Shown: positions 42,787 through 52,114 of the stretch, one piece after another
Layout: every line of letters begins with the position of its first letter
Position numbering within the stretch: position 1 is the first letter of the stretch
Assembly: GCA_964453645.1 (NCBI GenBank)
Contig: CAYVRJ010000003.1
Location: 199,832-263,831, forward strand
Direction: 5' to 3'
Source: CAYVRJ01 sp964453645
GTDB lineage: Bacteria; Bacillota; Clostridia; Christensenellales; JAWKQI01
Length of the DNA: 64,000 nt
Translations under genes and position numbers: made by a program
Notes under the pieces: model-generated
Databases searched by the model: none
The model's input: the letters and a program-made list of their open reading frames with translations, nothing else
What the model was told of the DNA's origin: nothing

Positions 42787-44010
42787 ATGAATACCAACAG
42801 CTTGATAGATCAATACATTCAAACTGCCGAGCTTATCGGCCCAACAGGCCCAACGGGTCCCACCGGCCCAACAGGTCCAACAGGTCCCACTGGCCCAACG
42901 GGTGCTACAGGAAGAACCGGTGTCACGGGTGCAACAGGAGCCACGGGTTCTACAGGTGCAAAAGGTACAACAGGTGCAACAGGTTCCACGGGTGCTGCTG
43001 GCGAAACAGGAGCAACGGGTGCAACAGGTGCTACGGGTGCTACAGGAAGAACCGGTGCCACGGGTGTAACAGGCGCAAAAGGTGCAACGGGCTCCACGGG
43101 TGCTGTTGGTGCAACCGGAGCAACGGGAGCAACAGGTACAACAGGCGCTACCGGCGATATTGGGGCAACAGGTGCAACGGGCTCCACGGGCGACACCGGA
43201 GCCACAGGTGCTACAGGTTCCACGGGTGCTGCTGGCGAAACAGGTGCCACGGGAGCAACAGGCACAACAGGTGCTGCCGGTGATATCGGGGCAACAGGTG
43301 CAACGGGAGCCACGGGCACTGCTGGTGCAACAGGTGCAACGGGAGCAACAGGCACAACAGGTGCTGCCGGTGATATCGGGGCAACAGGTGCAACGGGAGC
43401 CACGGGAGCTACTGGTGCAACAGGTGCAACGGGAGTAACAGGCACAACAGGTGCTGCCGGCGATATCGGGGCAACAGGCGCAACAGGCACAACGGGAGCC
43501 ACGGGAGCTACTGGCGGCATCGGAGCAACAGGTACTACGGGTGCTACGGGCGCTACAGGCGCCACAGGTGCCACAGGTGCAACGGGTACGACAGGTTCAA
43601 TAGGGCCGACTGCTACCAATCAAAATGCACAATATTTGGTGAGTGATAGTCAAATACTCAATGGGCAATCAATTAACTATACTCAACAGTTTAACTATAG
43701 TACAAATATTCAAGCCCCTACTTCTAATACGTTTCTTTTGGCAGCAGGTCATGTCTATTCAGTAAGTTATAACTTGAGAGTGAATATAACAGTAAATGGA
43801 AACATGTCGGTAACCCCCAGACTAAACACAATAGCAGCAGGTGACTTTATTAGTGCTACCGTAACAAATGCTGGCACCAGCCAGGCGAGTGTTGGAACAT
43901 CATTTTTTGTAGACGCCACAGGAGGTGCTGTAACCTTAGATTTTCGTTACAGCGGCTCTGCAACAGCAACATCTCCATTAGGAAATGTATCAATTGCTGA
44001 ATTGTCATAA
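42787..44010 (+). CDS. Collagen-like Gly-X-Thr repeat protein (BclA type)
   Basis: 407 residues from the ATG at 42787 (AGGGGTG upstream). An 18-residue leader (MNTNSLIDQYIQTAELIG) is followed by about 255 residues of uninterrupted Gly-X-Y triplets, starting GPTGPTG and continuing mostly as GATGATG with GAAGDIG, GDTG, GRTG and GAKG variants. Threonine fills most Y positions, as in BclA, where such threonines carry O-glycans. The last about 135 residues form a non-collagen beta-rich domain (NQNAQYLVSDSQ, VYSVSYNLRVNITV) like the BclA trimerising head. It is a likely exosporium or spore-surface filament. Not linked to other coat genes here. Confidence 0.88.
   Translation: MNTNSLIDQYIQTAELIGPTGPTGPTGPTGPTGPTGPTGATGRTGVTGATGATGSTGAKGTTGATGSTGAAGETGATGATGATGATGRTGATGVTGAKGATGSTGAVGATGATGATGTTGATGDIGATGATGSTGDTGATGATGSTGAAGETGATGATGTTGAAGDIGATGATGATGTAGATGATGATGTTGAAGDIGATGATGATGATGATGATGVTGTTGAAGDIGATGATGTTGATGATGGIGATGTTGATGATGATGATGATGTTGSIGPTATNQNAQYLVSDSQILNGQSINYTQQFNYSTNIQAPTSNTFLLAAGHVYSVSYNLRVNITVNGNMSVTPRLNTIAAGDFISATVTNAGTSQASVGTSFFVDATGGAVTLDFRYSGSATATSPLGNVSIAELS
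43241..43510 (+). repeat. 90-base tandem repeats in the collagen-like gene
   Basis: The stretch GGTGCTGCCGG followed by a GATATCGGGGC-type segment recurs at 43271, 43361 and 43451, exactly 90 bases (30 residues, ten triplets) apart, with few differences between copies. Confidence 0.85.
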
Positions 44011-44118
44011 GGAGTAGGTATTAAATATTAAAAAATATGCAAAATCAAATTGAATATAGAAAGGAAAGTTCTGGGCATACTATCGAAATAAACCAATAAA
44101 AAGGTGGTAATGCCGGTG

Positions 44119-46044
44119 ATGAATCGTACAAAAACACCCAATCAGTTAATTGATGAGTCTTCCCCTTACCTGTTGCAGCACGCATATAATCCCGTGAACT
44201 GGTATCCGTGGGGGGAAGATGCTTTTCATAAAGCAAAAGAAGAGGAAAAACCAATTTTTTTAAGTATTGGATATTCCACCTGTCACTGGTGTCATGTGAT
44301 GGAGCACGAATCCTTTGAAGATTACGAAGTGGCAAAACTGTTAAACGAAAACTTTGTCTCTATTAAAGTGGATAAAGAGGAACGTCCGGATATAGACAGC
44401 GTATACATGCGGGTGTGCCAAGCCCTCACGGGCAGCGGGGGATGGCCCACAAGCATCTTTATGACCCCAGAACAAAAGCCTTTTTTTGCTGGAACTTATT
44501 TTCCCAAAGAGACATTTCTCACCATATTGGATCAAATTACAGCCAAGTGGAGAGCGAGCAGAGCGGATATAACCCAAAGTGGTGAGGAAATTGTCAGTTA
44601 TTTAAAAAATGCTAGCGATGGAAATACGCCCTCTGCCGACTACGCAAAGGAGGCGTATTTGGCCTATTCAGCAGTGTACGACGAATCCTACGGTGGTTTT
44701 GGAGGTGCACCTAAATTTCCATGTCCCCACAACCTCATGTTTTTAATGGATTATTATTCGTTTACAGACGAGCGGAATGCACTGGAGATGGCTAAGAAAA
44801 CCCTTTTACAAATGTACAAAGGGGGAATTTTCGACCACATCGGCTATGGATTTTCCAGATACTCCACCGATCGACAGTGGCTTGCCCCTCACTTTGAAAA
44901 AATGCTGTACGACAATGCGTTGCTTGTCATGGCATATTTGCGTGCATTCGAGATCACGGGGGACGATCTTTTTAGAGAAATTGCGCAAAAGGCCATAGAG
45001 TATGAACTCCGGGAGATGGAGCATGAAGGCGGTGGGTTTTATGCCGCACAAGATGCAGACAGCGAGGGCGTGGAGGGCAAGTATTACGTATTTACCCCAA
45101 AAGAAATTGATAAAATTTTAGGTGAGCAAGATGCAAAAGCCTTTTGCGATTATTTTGATATTACAAAACAGGGAAACTTTGAGGGTAAGAATATCCCCAA
45201 CTTGATTAAACAAAAGGAATTTTCAAAGGAATACGAACAACATATCAAGGCAGTATACGAATATCGGAAAAACCGAACGAAACTTCACACAGATAAAAAG
45301 ATTCTCACAGCGTGGAACAGTTTGATGATCTGTGCCTTGGCGGATGCCCACAGAATACTTGGCGTTGTTAAATATTTAGAAGTGGCCAAAGGCACTGTAG
45401 AGTTTATTGAAAACAACTTGGTGAAGGGTAAGAAACTCATGGTGAGCTGGACGGAGGGTAAAGCCAGCGTTCCCGGTTTTTTGGATGATTACGCCTTCTA
45501 CATCATGGCACAACTCTCCATGTATCACGCAACGTATGATGAAACATACTTGCAAAGGGCTCAGGAACTGATGAAAGAGACTGTATCTGAGTTCTGGGAT
45601 GCGGAGGAGGGTGGATTCTTCATTTACGGACAATCCAACGAACAATTGATCATGAAACCCAAGGAGACCTACGATGGTGCCATTCCCTCGGGTAATTCGG
45701 CCATGTACTATAACGTATCCAGATTATACAAACTCACCAAAGATGAAGAGTATCACAAGTTACTTATTCGGCAGCAGCAGTTTATGCAGAGCAGGTTTGA
45801 GCATTCCCTGGGTAATAGCTTTTATTTGATGGCATCGTTACCCACGAAAGATATTGTTTGTGTCGCTAAGGATCTATCCGATGTGCCAAAACCTAAGTCC
45901 AATTGGGTGGTGCGGGTGTATACCCAACCTACAAAAGAGTATTCCATGATCAACGACAAGACGACATATTATGTCTGTGAGCGCAACGCTTGTCTCCCAC
46001 CCTCTAACGAAATAAATGATGACAAAAAAGGAGGGGAATCATGA
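44119..46044 (+). CDS. YyaL/DUF255 thioredoxin-domain protein
   Basis: 641 residues. The N-terminal thioredoxin-like domain is typical: ESSPYLLQHAYNPVNWYPWG, then GYSTCHWCHVMEHESFED with the CxxC pair, and RPDIDSVYMRVCQALTGSGGWP. The remainder is an (alpha/alpha)6 barrel like N-acylglucosamine 2-epimerases/cellobiose epimerases (DSEGVEGKYYVFTPKEI, TAWNSLMICALADAHRI). Function in bacteria is unproven. The start could also be 44110; 44119 has better spacing to AAGGTGG. It overlaps the FAD/Rieske gene by 4 bases and heads a three-gene operon. Confidence 0.87.
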   Translation: MNRTKTPNQLIDESSPYLLQHAYNPVNWYPWGEDAFHKAKEEEKPIFLSIGYSTCHWCHVMEHESFEDYEVAKLLNENFVSIKVDKEERPDIDSVYMRVCQALTGSGGWPTSIFMTPEQKPFFAGTYFPKETFLTILDQITAKWRASRADITQSGEEIVSYLKNASDGNTPSADYAKEAYLAYSAVYDESYGGFGGAPKFPCPHNLMFLMDYYSFTDERNALEMAKKTLLQMYKGGIFDHIGYGFSRYSTDRQWLAPHFEKMLYDNALLVMAYLRAFEITGDDLFREIAQKAIEYELREMEHEGGGFYAAQDADSEGVEGKYYVFTPKEIDKILGEQDAKAFCDYFDITKQGNFEGKNIPNLIKQKEFSKEYEQHIKAVYEYRKNRTKLHTDKKILTAWNSLMICALADAHRILGVVKYLEVAKGTVEFIENNLVKGKKLMVSWTEGKASVPGFLDDYAFYIMAQLSMYHATYDETYLQRAQELMKETVSEFWDAEEGGFFIYGQSNEQLIMKPKETYDGAIPSGNSAMYYNVSRLYKLTKDEEYHKLLIRQQQFMQSRFEHSLGNSFYLMASLPTKDIVCVAKDLSDVPKPKSNWVVRVYTQPTKEYSMINDKTTYYVCERNACLPPSNEINDDKKGGES

Positions 46045-47342
46045 GTTCAATTTGGAGTGAATCCCTGTTTCAAAAATCTTTTCCCACATTAAAAGAAGAC
46101 ATTAAGACGGATGTGCTCATCATTGGGGGAGGTATGGCGGGTATTTTATGTGCCCACTTCTTAAAGGAGCGAGGTGTTGATTATGTGCTGGTGGAGGCAG
46201 ACAGGGTGGGCAGCGGCATCACCAAAAATACCACAGCTAAAATCACGGCACAACACGGGCTGATATACAGCCAGCTTTTGCAAAACGCAGGGTTGGAGGG
46301 AGCCCAGCAGTATCTGAACGCTAACCTTCGAGCAATCGAGAAATACCGCAGTTTGTGCCGTTCTATGGACTGCGATTTTGAAGAAAAGCCTGCCTTTGTG
46401 TACTCCTTGGACAACCGGTATAAGTTGGAAGATGAAGTGTGCGCTTTGGAAAAACTAAAATACAATGCTGTCATCAAAGATTCCGTCCCCTTACCTTTAA
46501 AAACGGTGGGGGCTGTGCGGTTTGAAGGGCAAGCCCAATTTAATCCCATAAAGTTTCTTGCAGAGCTGTATAAGCAAGACTTAAATATCTATGAAAATAC
46601 CTTTGTCGTCAACATTGTAGAGAACACAGCATATACCCGTCATGGCAACATAACTGCCAAATACATTGTTGTTGCCACTCATTTTCCTTTTATCAACCGT
46701 TCGGGTATGTATTTTATGAAGATGTATCAACATCGCTCTTATGTCATCGCCCTTAATAACGCACCCGATGTTTCGGGGATGTATGTGGATGAAGCCCAGT
46801 GCGGCATGTCTTTTCGCAACTATAAAGATTTTCTCTTGCTAGGCGGGGGAGACCACAAGACGGGAAAACAGGGGGGCAACTACAACGAACTGAGAGAATT
46901 TGCAAAACAACACTATCCCGAGGGAGTGGAAGAATGCCACTGGGCCACTCAGGATTGCATGAGTTTAGACGGCGTACCCTACATCGGCAGATATTCTCGC
47001 TCCAAACCGCATATCTTTGTTGCAACTGGGTTTAACAAATGGGGCATGACATCCTCCATGGTGAGTGCAGAAATCATTTGCGACAAAATTTTAGGGGAAG
47101 ACAACGAGTTTGCCGAAGTGTTCAGTCCCAGACGTTCCATGTTTAAAAAGCAATTGGCAGTAAACTTAGGGGAGACGGCAAAAAACTTCTTCTCCTTTAA
47201 AACAAAGCGATGCTCCCACTTGGGATGTGCCCTTAGCTGGAACGAGCTAGAAAAGACTTGGGATTGCCCCTGCCACGGTTCAAGATATACCAAGGACGGA
47301 CAACTCATCGACAACCCGGCGAAGAAGGATTTGAATGGCTAG
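46041..47342 (+). CDS. FAD-dependent oxidoreductase with C-terminal Rieske domain (YhfW-like)
   Basis: 433 residues. The FAD-binding motif is DVLIIGGGMAGILCAHFL at about 25-42, then the DAO fold with GSGITKNTTAKITAQHG and a late FAD loop (YIGRYSRSKPHIFVATGFNKWG, in two pieces). The last 60 residues hold a Rieske [2Fe-2S] motif, C-S-H near the start of the segment KRCSHLGC and C-P-C-H in WDCPCHGSRY. B. subtilis YhfW has the same layout. The substrate is unknown; the Rieske centre suggests electron transfer from the flavin. It overlaps its neighbours at both ends (4 and 8 bases). Confidence 0.9.
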   Translation: MSSIWSESLFQKSFPTLKEDIKTDVLIIGGGMAGILCAHFLKERGVDYVLVEADRVGSGITKNTTAKITAQHGLIYSQLLQNAGLEGAQQYLNANLRAIEKYRSLCRSMDCDFEEKPAFVYSLDNRYKLEDEVCALEKLKYNAVIKDSVPLPLKTVGAVRFEGQAQFNPIKFLAELYKQDLNIYENTFVVNIVENTAYTRHGNITAKYIVVATHFPFINRSGMYFMKMYQHRSYVIALNNAPDVSGMYVDEAQCGMSFRNYKDFLLLGGGDHKTGKQGGNYNELREFAKQHYPEGVEECHWATQDCMSLDGVPYIGRYSRSKPHIFVATGFNKWGMTSSMVSAEIICDKILGEDNEFAEVFSPRRSMFKKQLAVNLGETAKNFFSFKTKRCSHLGCALSWNELEKTWDCPCHGSRYTKDGQLIDNPAKKDLNG

Positions 47343-48147
47343 GGGGTTTTTCGAGGGTTATTACTTTAAGCACCAAAAGGGCAGAGAGACCGTTGCCTTC
47401 ATTCCGGGAAGAGCTTCAAGCGGTGCTTTTATACAAGTAATAACCAACGAAAAATCCTTTAGTATGGCTTTTGATGTAATATCTATGGGTAGCACCATCC
47501 AAATCGGGGGGTGCACCTTTTCAAAAGACGGCATTCAATTAAACAACGAAAGGCTGAAAGGTTCCATTCAATATGCAGACATAACCCCCATTGAGTACGA
47601 CATCATGGGGCCTTTTAAGATATTTCCCATGCAATGCAGGCATGGGGTGATCAGCATGTTTCACACCCTGTCGGGCAGCATTGAAATCGACGATGTGCCC
47701 TACAACTTCGACGGTGGAAGGGGATATATTGAAAAGGACAGTGGGCGATCCTTCCCCAAACGGTATGTTTGGATCCATTGCAACGATTTTGAAGAGAAGT
47801 GTTCGATTATGGCGGCTATTGCAGACATTCCCTTTTTGGGCATACACTTTATGGGTTGCATTTGCGCAGTGGTGCACGGACAGAAAGAATATCGGTTTGC
47901 CACATATTTGGGCGTGAAGATTCAACATTGCAGCAAAAACGGAATAACTCTCGTGCAGGGAAAGAATCGATTGGAAATCGAAGTGGCTAAGAACAGTGCA
48001 CACGCCCTCTACGCACCCACGAAAGGCCAGATGACGAATATGATCCACGAGAGCAACAATTCCGCAGCACAGTTTAAACTGTACGTAGACGATAAGCTGG
48101 TGTTTCACAAGGCCAGTTATAATGTGAGTTACGAATACAATATGTAG
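47335..48147 (+). CDS. Tocopherol cyclase-like protein
   Basis: 270 residues. It starts RGFFEGYYFKHQKGRETVAF and continues FIPGRASSGAFIQVI, matching the start of the tocopherol-cyclase-like family; later GGRGYIEKDSGRSFPKRYVW and IHCNDF are also typical. The plant enzyme closes the chromanol ring of vitamin E, but bacterial relatives are uncharacterised and an anaerobe is not expected to make tocopherol, so a lipid or quinone ligand is only a guess. Overlaps the FAD/Rieske gene by 8 bases and converges on the DUF523 gene with 2 bases between stops. Confidence 0.82.
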   Translation: MARGFFEGYYFKHQKGRETVAFIPGRASSGAFIQVITNEKSFSMAFDVISMGSTIQIGGCTFSKDGIQLNNERLKGSIQYADITPIEYDIMGPFKIFPMQCRHGVISMFHTLSGSIEIDDVPYNFDGGRGYIEKDSGRSFPKRYVWIHCNDFEEKCSIMAAIADIPFLGIHFMGCICAVVHGQKEYRFATYLGVKIQHCSKNGITLVQGKNRLEIEVAKNSAHALYAPTKGQMTNMIHESNNSAAQFKLYVDDKLVFHKASYNVSYEYNM

Positions 48148-48149
48148 TT

Positions 48150-48602
48150 CTACTTTTTGTTCTCAAACAACTGAAGCAGTTTAAAGTGGCCGTGGGTGGA
48201 GAGCATGGCGGCGAGGACACCCCTGCCGTGCTTGAGGGTTCCGCTAAAGGTACCGTCGTAAATGTGGGTCAAACCGCAGGAGGGGCTTTTGGCCATTAGG
48301 TACACCTCCGTAATGTTGTTGAGTATAAGTAATTCACAGGCCTTCTTGGCCCCCCAAATGAACTGTTCGGTGTAGTCCGTGCCATCGGCAGCAAGCACCT
48401 TTGCCTTGCCGTGGAGCACACTCAAACCATCGCCCCCTACGATTTCGCAGGGCTGACGGGGTACACTCAATCCGCCCAGCACCTCAGGGCAAAAGAGTAA
48501 AGCGTTGTTGCTGTAATATTCAGCCATGGCCTTTTTGGAACAAGCCGCAGTTCCGTTGTAACGGCAGGGAACGCCCGCCAAACAACTGCACACGCCAATC
48601 AC
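48150..48602 (-). CDS. DUF523 family protein
   Basis: 150 residues, cytosolic. Hallmarks are VIGVCSCLAGVPCRYNG at the N-terminus, CPEVLGGLSVPRQPCEIVGG, LMAKSPSCG and GRGVLAAML. The many conserved cysteines suggest metal or thiol chemistry; no function is established. The GTG at 48602 is chosen because GAGGTG lies six bases before it and overlaps the mutS2 stop; an in-frame GTG at 48611 leaves no room for a ribosome site. It is co-transcribed with mutS2. Confidence 0.87.
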   Translation of the reverse strand: MIGVCSCLAGVPCRYNGTAACSKKAMAEYYSNNALLFCPEVLGGLSVPRQPCEIVGGDGLSVLHGKAKVLAADGTDYTEQFIWGAKKACELLILNNITEVYLMAKSPSCGLTHIYDGTFSGTLKHGRGVLAAMLSTHGHFKLLQLFENKK

Positions 48603-48612
48603 AACACCCACC

Positions 48613-50964
48613 TCATTTCAGCGTGACGACGGTGACACCCATTTCACCTTCGCCATACATTCCCGCCCGGGCGTTGGATACATGTCTGTGTCCCCGCAGA
48701 TGGGTGCGAATGCCCTTCATCAGCACCCCGGTGCCCTTGCCGTGGATGATGGTAACTTCCGTTAATTTTTGCAGCGCACAGGTATCTAAATATTTATCCA
48801 CTTCCATGAGAGCGCTTTCAAGGTCTAAACCACGCACGTCCACCGAAAGTTTTGCTGGTTCATTTTTAAGGGAGACAGAACCTTCACGCTTACCAGTTAG
48901 CTTCACGGGTTCTTGCAAACGCTCAAGTTCGGATATATTTACGTTGAGTTTCATCATACCCGCCATCACCGTTAAGTTACCCTTGGCATCGGGCAGGGTG
49001 AGCACAGTGCCCTTGGTGTTCACGCTTAAAATAAATACGTCCTCACCGGAAAGAAGCGTGTTAGGGTTGATTTGGTTTTTGGCCCTCACTTGCCGTTTCT
49101 TGGTGTATTTTGCCGATTGATGTTTGTGCCGCTCCCGGGCGGTTTGCGCCGCATCGGTGATCTCTCGCTCGGAGAGGTGATCTTGCTGCTTTTTTTGCTT
49201 TAGTTCGGAAATGAGAGATTCCATCTCATCCCTTGCTTCCCGCAACAGATCGTTGGCCTTTTCCTTTGCTTTTTCAATAATCTCATCACTTTTTTGCTGT
49301 GCCCGCTCCAGTTTCTGTGCAGATTCTTGCCGCTCCCGCTCCATGAGTGCGTATTCAGCATCCAACTGTTCCTTCTTTTGCACGCTGAGCAGCCGCTCTT
49401 GTTCCGCTCGCTCCAGCACTGCCTCGAACCGCTTGTGCTCTTCGCTCAGATGGGTCTTTGCCCGCTCAATGATGCTGTTTGGCAAACCAAGTCTTCCCGC
49501 AATTAAAAATGCGTTGGACATACCGGGAATGCCCATAAACAGCTTGTAGGTGGGGGAGAGGGTGTTTAAATCAAACTCCATGCCTGCGTTTAGATAATAG
49601 TTTTCAGAGAGGGCGTATGCCTTAATTTCGCTGTAGTGGGTGGTGGCCAGCACCGTTGCACCAAAATACTTCATCTCTTCCAAAATGGCAATGGAAAGTG
49701 CCGCTCCCTCGGAGGGATCGGTACCCGCACCCAGTTCGTCCAGCAGGACTAAGGAATGTTCATCGGCGTTCTCTGTGATATCAATAATATTTTTCATGTG
49801 AGAGGAGAAGGTGGAGAGAGATTGTTCGATGGACTGTTCATCTCCGATATCTGCAAACACCTTTTGAAACACGCACATCTGTGTGCCAAATTCTGCACTC
49901 ACAAAAACACCCGTCTGCATGAGCAACTGCAACAATCCAGCGAGCTTTAAGGTGACGGTCTTTCCTCCGGTGTTGGGGCCTGTTATGATCAACCCCCGGT
50001 ACTCCCCGCCAATAGCGATGGACACGGGCACAACCGTCTCTTTGTTGAGCAGGGGATGCCTTCCGCTCTTGATGTTGAGGATACCCTCATCGTTGAGCTT
50101 GGGCAGCACTCCCTTTATGTTTTTTGAATACTGTGCCTTGGAAAAAATAATATCTAGCTCCACTAAGACGAGCAGATCGGTGCGCAGTTCGGTACAGTAG
50201 GGCATAAATAATTTGGACAGTTCCAGAAGAATGCGCTCAATTTCGGCTTTTTCTTCGGCCTCCAAAACCCGAAGGCGGTTGTTGGATTCCACCACAGCCA
50301 TGGGCTCCACAAACAGGGTTTGTCCGCTGCCCGACTGGTCGTGGACAATGCCGGGGAGAGCACCTTTAAACTCTTGGCGGACGGGCACAACGTATCTGCC
50401 CCCACGAAGTGTGACAATATCCTCCATTAAGTACTTGGACGTGTCGGGATTTTTAATGACAGACTGAAGTTTTTCCCGAATGCTCTCGTGCTCCGATGCG
50501 ATTTTGCGCCGAATGGCGCGCAAGGCGGGGGAGGCGCTGTCGCTGACTTCGGTTTCGCTGATAATGGCGTTGTCCACAGCTTTAATGGCGTCTTCGTCGT
50601 AGAACAACCGCTTAGACATGCTGTGAAGGGAGGGGCTTTCATGTCCAATATTATTTTGAGCCAGCCGAGCAGCCTTAAACACACCGTTTAACCGCAAGAG
50701 CTCCCCACAATTCAAGGGGGAGGATGCATTTAATCTGGAAATTTCTAATGAAATATCTGAAAAACCGCACAGGGGGTGAGAGGGCTTGGTGAGTATGATA
50801 GACAGGGCTTCATCTGTCTTTTGAAGCAACTCAGCCACTTCTGTGTAGTCGATGGAAGGTTGTAAGGAAAGGCAGGCCTGTCTGCCCAGATCGCTGTGTG
50901 CATAAGTGCTGATGATCTCTATGATCTTATCGTATTCCAGCAGTTTGAAAACTTTAGTATTCAT
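48613..50964 (-). CDS. mutS2: Endonuclease MutS2
   Basis: 783 residues, normal length. It is MutS-like without mismatch-recognition domains I; it acts on branched DNA and collided ribosomes in Firmicutes. The Walker A is GPNTGGKTVTLKL near residue 330 and Walker B is VLLDELGAGTDPSEGA near 405, followed by ATTHYSEIKAYA. A long charged coiled coil (about 515-630) leads to the C-terminal Smr nuclease domain (LDVRGLDLESALMEVDKYL; IIHGKGTGVLMKGIRTHL). ATG at 50964 behind AAAAGGAGC. The DUF523 gene follows with its ribosome site on this stop. Confidence 0.95.
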   Translation of the reverse strand: MNTKVFKLLEYDKIIEIISTYAHSDLGRQACLSLQPSIDYTEVAELLQKTDEALSIILTKPSHPLCGFSDISLEISRLNASSPLNCGELLRLNGVFKAARLAQNNIGHESPSLHSMSKRLFYDEDAIKAVDNAIISETEVSDSASPALRAIRRKIASEHESIREKLQSVIKNPDTSKYLMEDIVTLRGGRYVVPVRQEFKGALPGIVHDQSGSGQTLFVEPMAVVESNNRLRVLEAEEKAEIERILLELSKLFMPYCTELRTDLLVLVELDIIFSKAQYSKNIKGVLPKLNDEGILNIKSGRHPLLNKETVVPVSIAIGGEYRGLIITGPNTGGKTVTLKLAGLLQLLMQTGVFVSAEFGTQMCVFQKVFADIGDEQSIEQSLSTFSSHMKNIIDITENADEHSLVLLDELGAGTDPSEGAALSIAILEEMKYFGATVLATTHYSEIKAYALSENYYLNAGMEFDLNTLSPTYKLFMGIPGMSNAFLIAGRLGLPNSIIERAKTHLSEEHKRFEAVLERAEQERLLSVQKKEQLDAEYALMERERQESAQKLERAQQKSDEIIEKAKEKANDLLREARDEMESLISELKQKKQQDHLSEREITDAAQTARERHKHQSAKYTKKRQVRAKNQINPNTLLSGEDVFILSVNTKGTVLTLPDAKGNLTVMAGMMKLNVNISELERLQEPVKLTGKREGSVSLKNEPAKLSVDVRGLDLESALMEVDKYLDTCALQKLTEVTIIHGKGTGVLMKGIRTHLRGHRHVSNARAGMYGEGEMGVTVVTLK

Positions 50965-51076
50965 ATACGCTCCTTTTCTTCATTATATTCGATTGCACAG
51001 GCATTTGCAAATTTATTGTTGATTAAATCTGTATTTGGGGATATAATTGAAAACAGAAGTTTTTGGAGGTGAAGTG

Positions 51077-51160
51077 ATGGACGCAGACCGACATCGATGT
51101 CGAAATGCACTCAATCATATCGGGCAGCGTTCAGAAAAAATAAAGTTCGCTGCCAACTAA
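51077..51160 (+). CDS. Possible 27-residue leader ORF upstream of corA
   Basis: ATG at 51077 behind a strong GGAGGTGAAGTG site. It encodes 27 mostly polar and basic residues starting MDADRHRCRNALNHIG, stopping 21 bases before corA. A GGCAGCG / CGCTGCC pair (inside the ORF end) can form a seven-base stem. It could be a leader peptide controlling corA, or simply a small protein. There is no homology I recognise. Confidence 0.4.
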   Translation: MDADRHRCRNALNHIGQRSEKIKFAAN

Positions 51161-51181
51161 TTTAAAAGGCGGTGAACGAAA

Positions 51182-52114
51182 TTGCTTGAAATTTTAAAAA
51201 CTCTAGGATCTAGCCATGTAAAAATTGAAAAGCCCGAAGTTGGGGCTTGGGTCAATTTGTGCGACCCCACTCAGGACGAATTGCATTCAGTGAGCGAAGC
51301 GCTGGGTGCGGATATGGATTTTTTAAGAGCTGCACTGGACGAAGAGGAGACTGCACGCATTGAATACAAAGAGAATAGCTCTTTGATCATCGTGGACATC
51401 CCCGTTTTACAGCCCGAGGAAGATTCATTTTTATATTCAACCCTTCCGCTGGGAATCATTTTAACTGAAAATAATTTAATCACAGTTTGTTTAAAAGAAT
51501 CGTCTATTTTAGAAGATTTCATGAACGGCAAAGTGCGAACCTTCGATACCTGCAAGCGAACGAGGTTTTTGCTGCAAATTCTCTTTAAAATCTCGTCCAA
51601 ATACCTCATGTATTTGCGCCATATCGATAAAACGTCCACGCGAATTGAACATGCGCTGCACAAATCTATGAAGAACAGCGAATTGATTCAAATGCTGCGA
51701 TTGGAAAAATCCCTGGTGTTTTTTGCCACATCCCTCAAGGCCAATGAAATTGTATTAGAAAAAATCATGCGTTCATCCGTGATCAAACGCTTTCCAGACG
51801 ACACCGATCTTTTGGAAGACGTCATCATTGAAAATAAGCAGGCTATTGAGATGTGTACGATATATCGAGACATTCTCTCGGGAACCATGGATGCCTTTGC
51901 GTCCGTTATTTCCAACAATTTAAATATTGTAATGAAGCTTTTGGCATCCATCACCATCATCATTGCGGTGCCCACCTTGTTTGCAAGTTTGTGGGGAATG
52001 AATGTGGATGTTCCCTTCATCAACATGCAAGGGGGATTTTGGGCAGTGCTTGGAATCTCCACAGTGGTGACAGGGTTTTCAACCTGGATTCTTTGGAAAA
52101 AGAAGATGATATGA
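51182..52114 (+). CDS. corA: CorA-family divalent metal transporter
   Basis: 310 residues from a TTG behind AGGCGGTGAACG. The long N-terminal cytoplasmic domain (to about 245) is followed by two C-terminal helices. The first ends with the signature GMNVDVPF (GMN pore motif), the second is the final hydrophobic run before WILWKKKMI. It should move Mg2+ or Co2+ along the membrane potential. An unusual small ORF lies just upstream. The last four bases overlap the MBL hydrolase gene (ATGA). Confidence 0.92.
   Translation: MLEILKTLGSSHVKIEKPEVGAWVNLCDPTQDELHSVSEALGADMDFLRAALDEEETARIEYKENSSLIIVDIPVLQPEEDSFLYSTLPLGIILTENNLITVCLKESSILEDFMNGKVRTFDTCKRTRFLLQILFKISSKYLMYLRHIDKTSTRIEHALHKSMKNSELIQMLRLEKSLVFFATSLKANEIVLEKIMRSSVIKRFPDDTDLLEDVIIENKQAIEMCTIYRDILSGTMDAFASVISNNLNIVMKLLASITIIIAVPTLFASLWGMNVDVPFINMQGGFWAVLGISTVVTGFSTWILWKKKMI

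Noticed and set aside
43241..43510. Regular repeats that might be a CRISPR array
   Set aside because: Repeats are in frame, multiples of 9 bases, lack unique spacers, and code for collagen triplets.
42819..43619. Long minus-strand ORF rich in Val-Ala-Pro across the collagen-like gene
   Set aside because: It is the reverse reading of the Gly-X-Thr repeat; periodic repeats leave all frames open. No ribosome site and the plus-strand gene is clear.
51853..52110. Extended N-terminus of the MBL hydrolase inside corA
   Set aside because: The frame is open by chance; the family start MSETIKFTPLFSG at 52111 and the ATGA overlap fit coupling.
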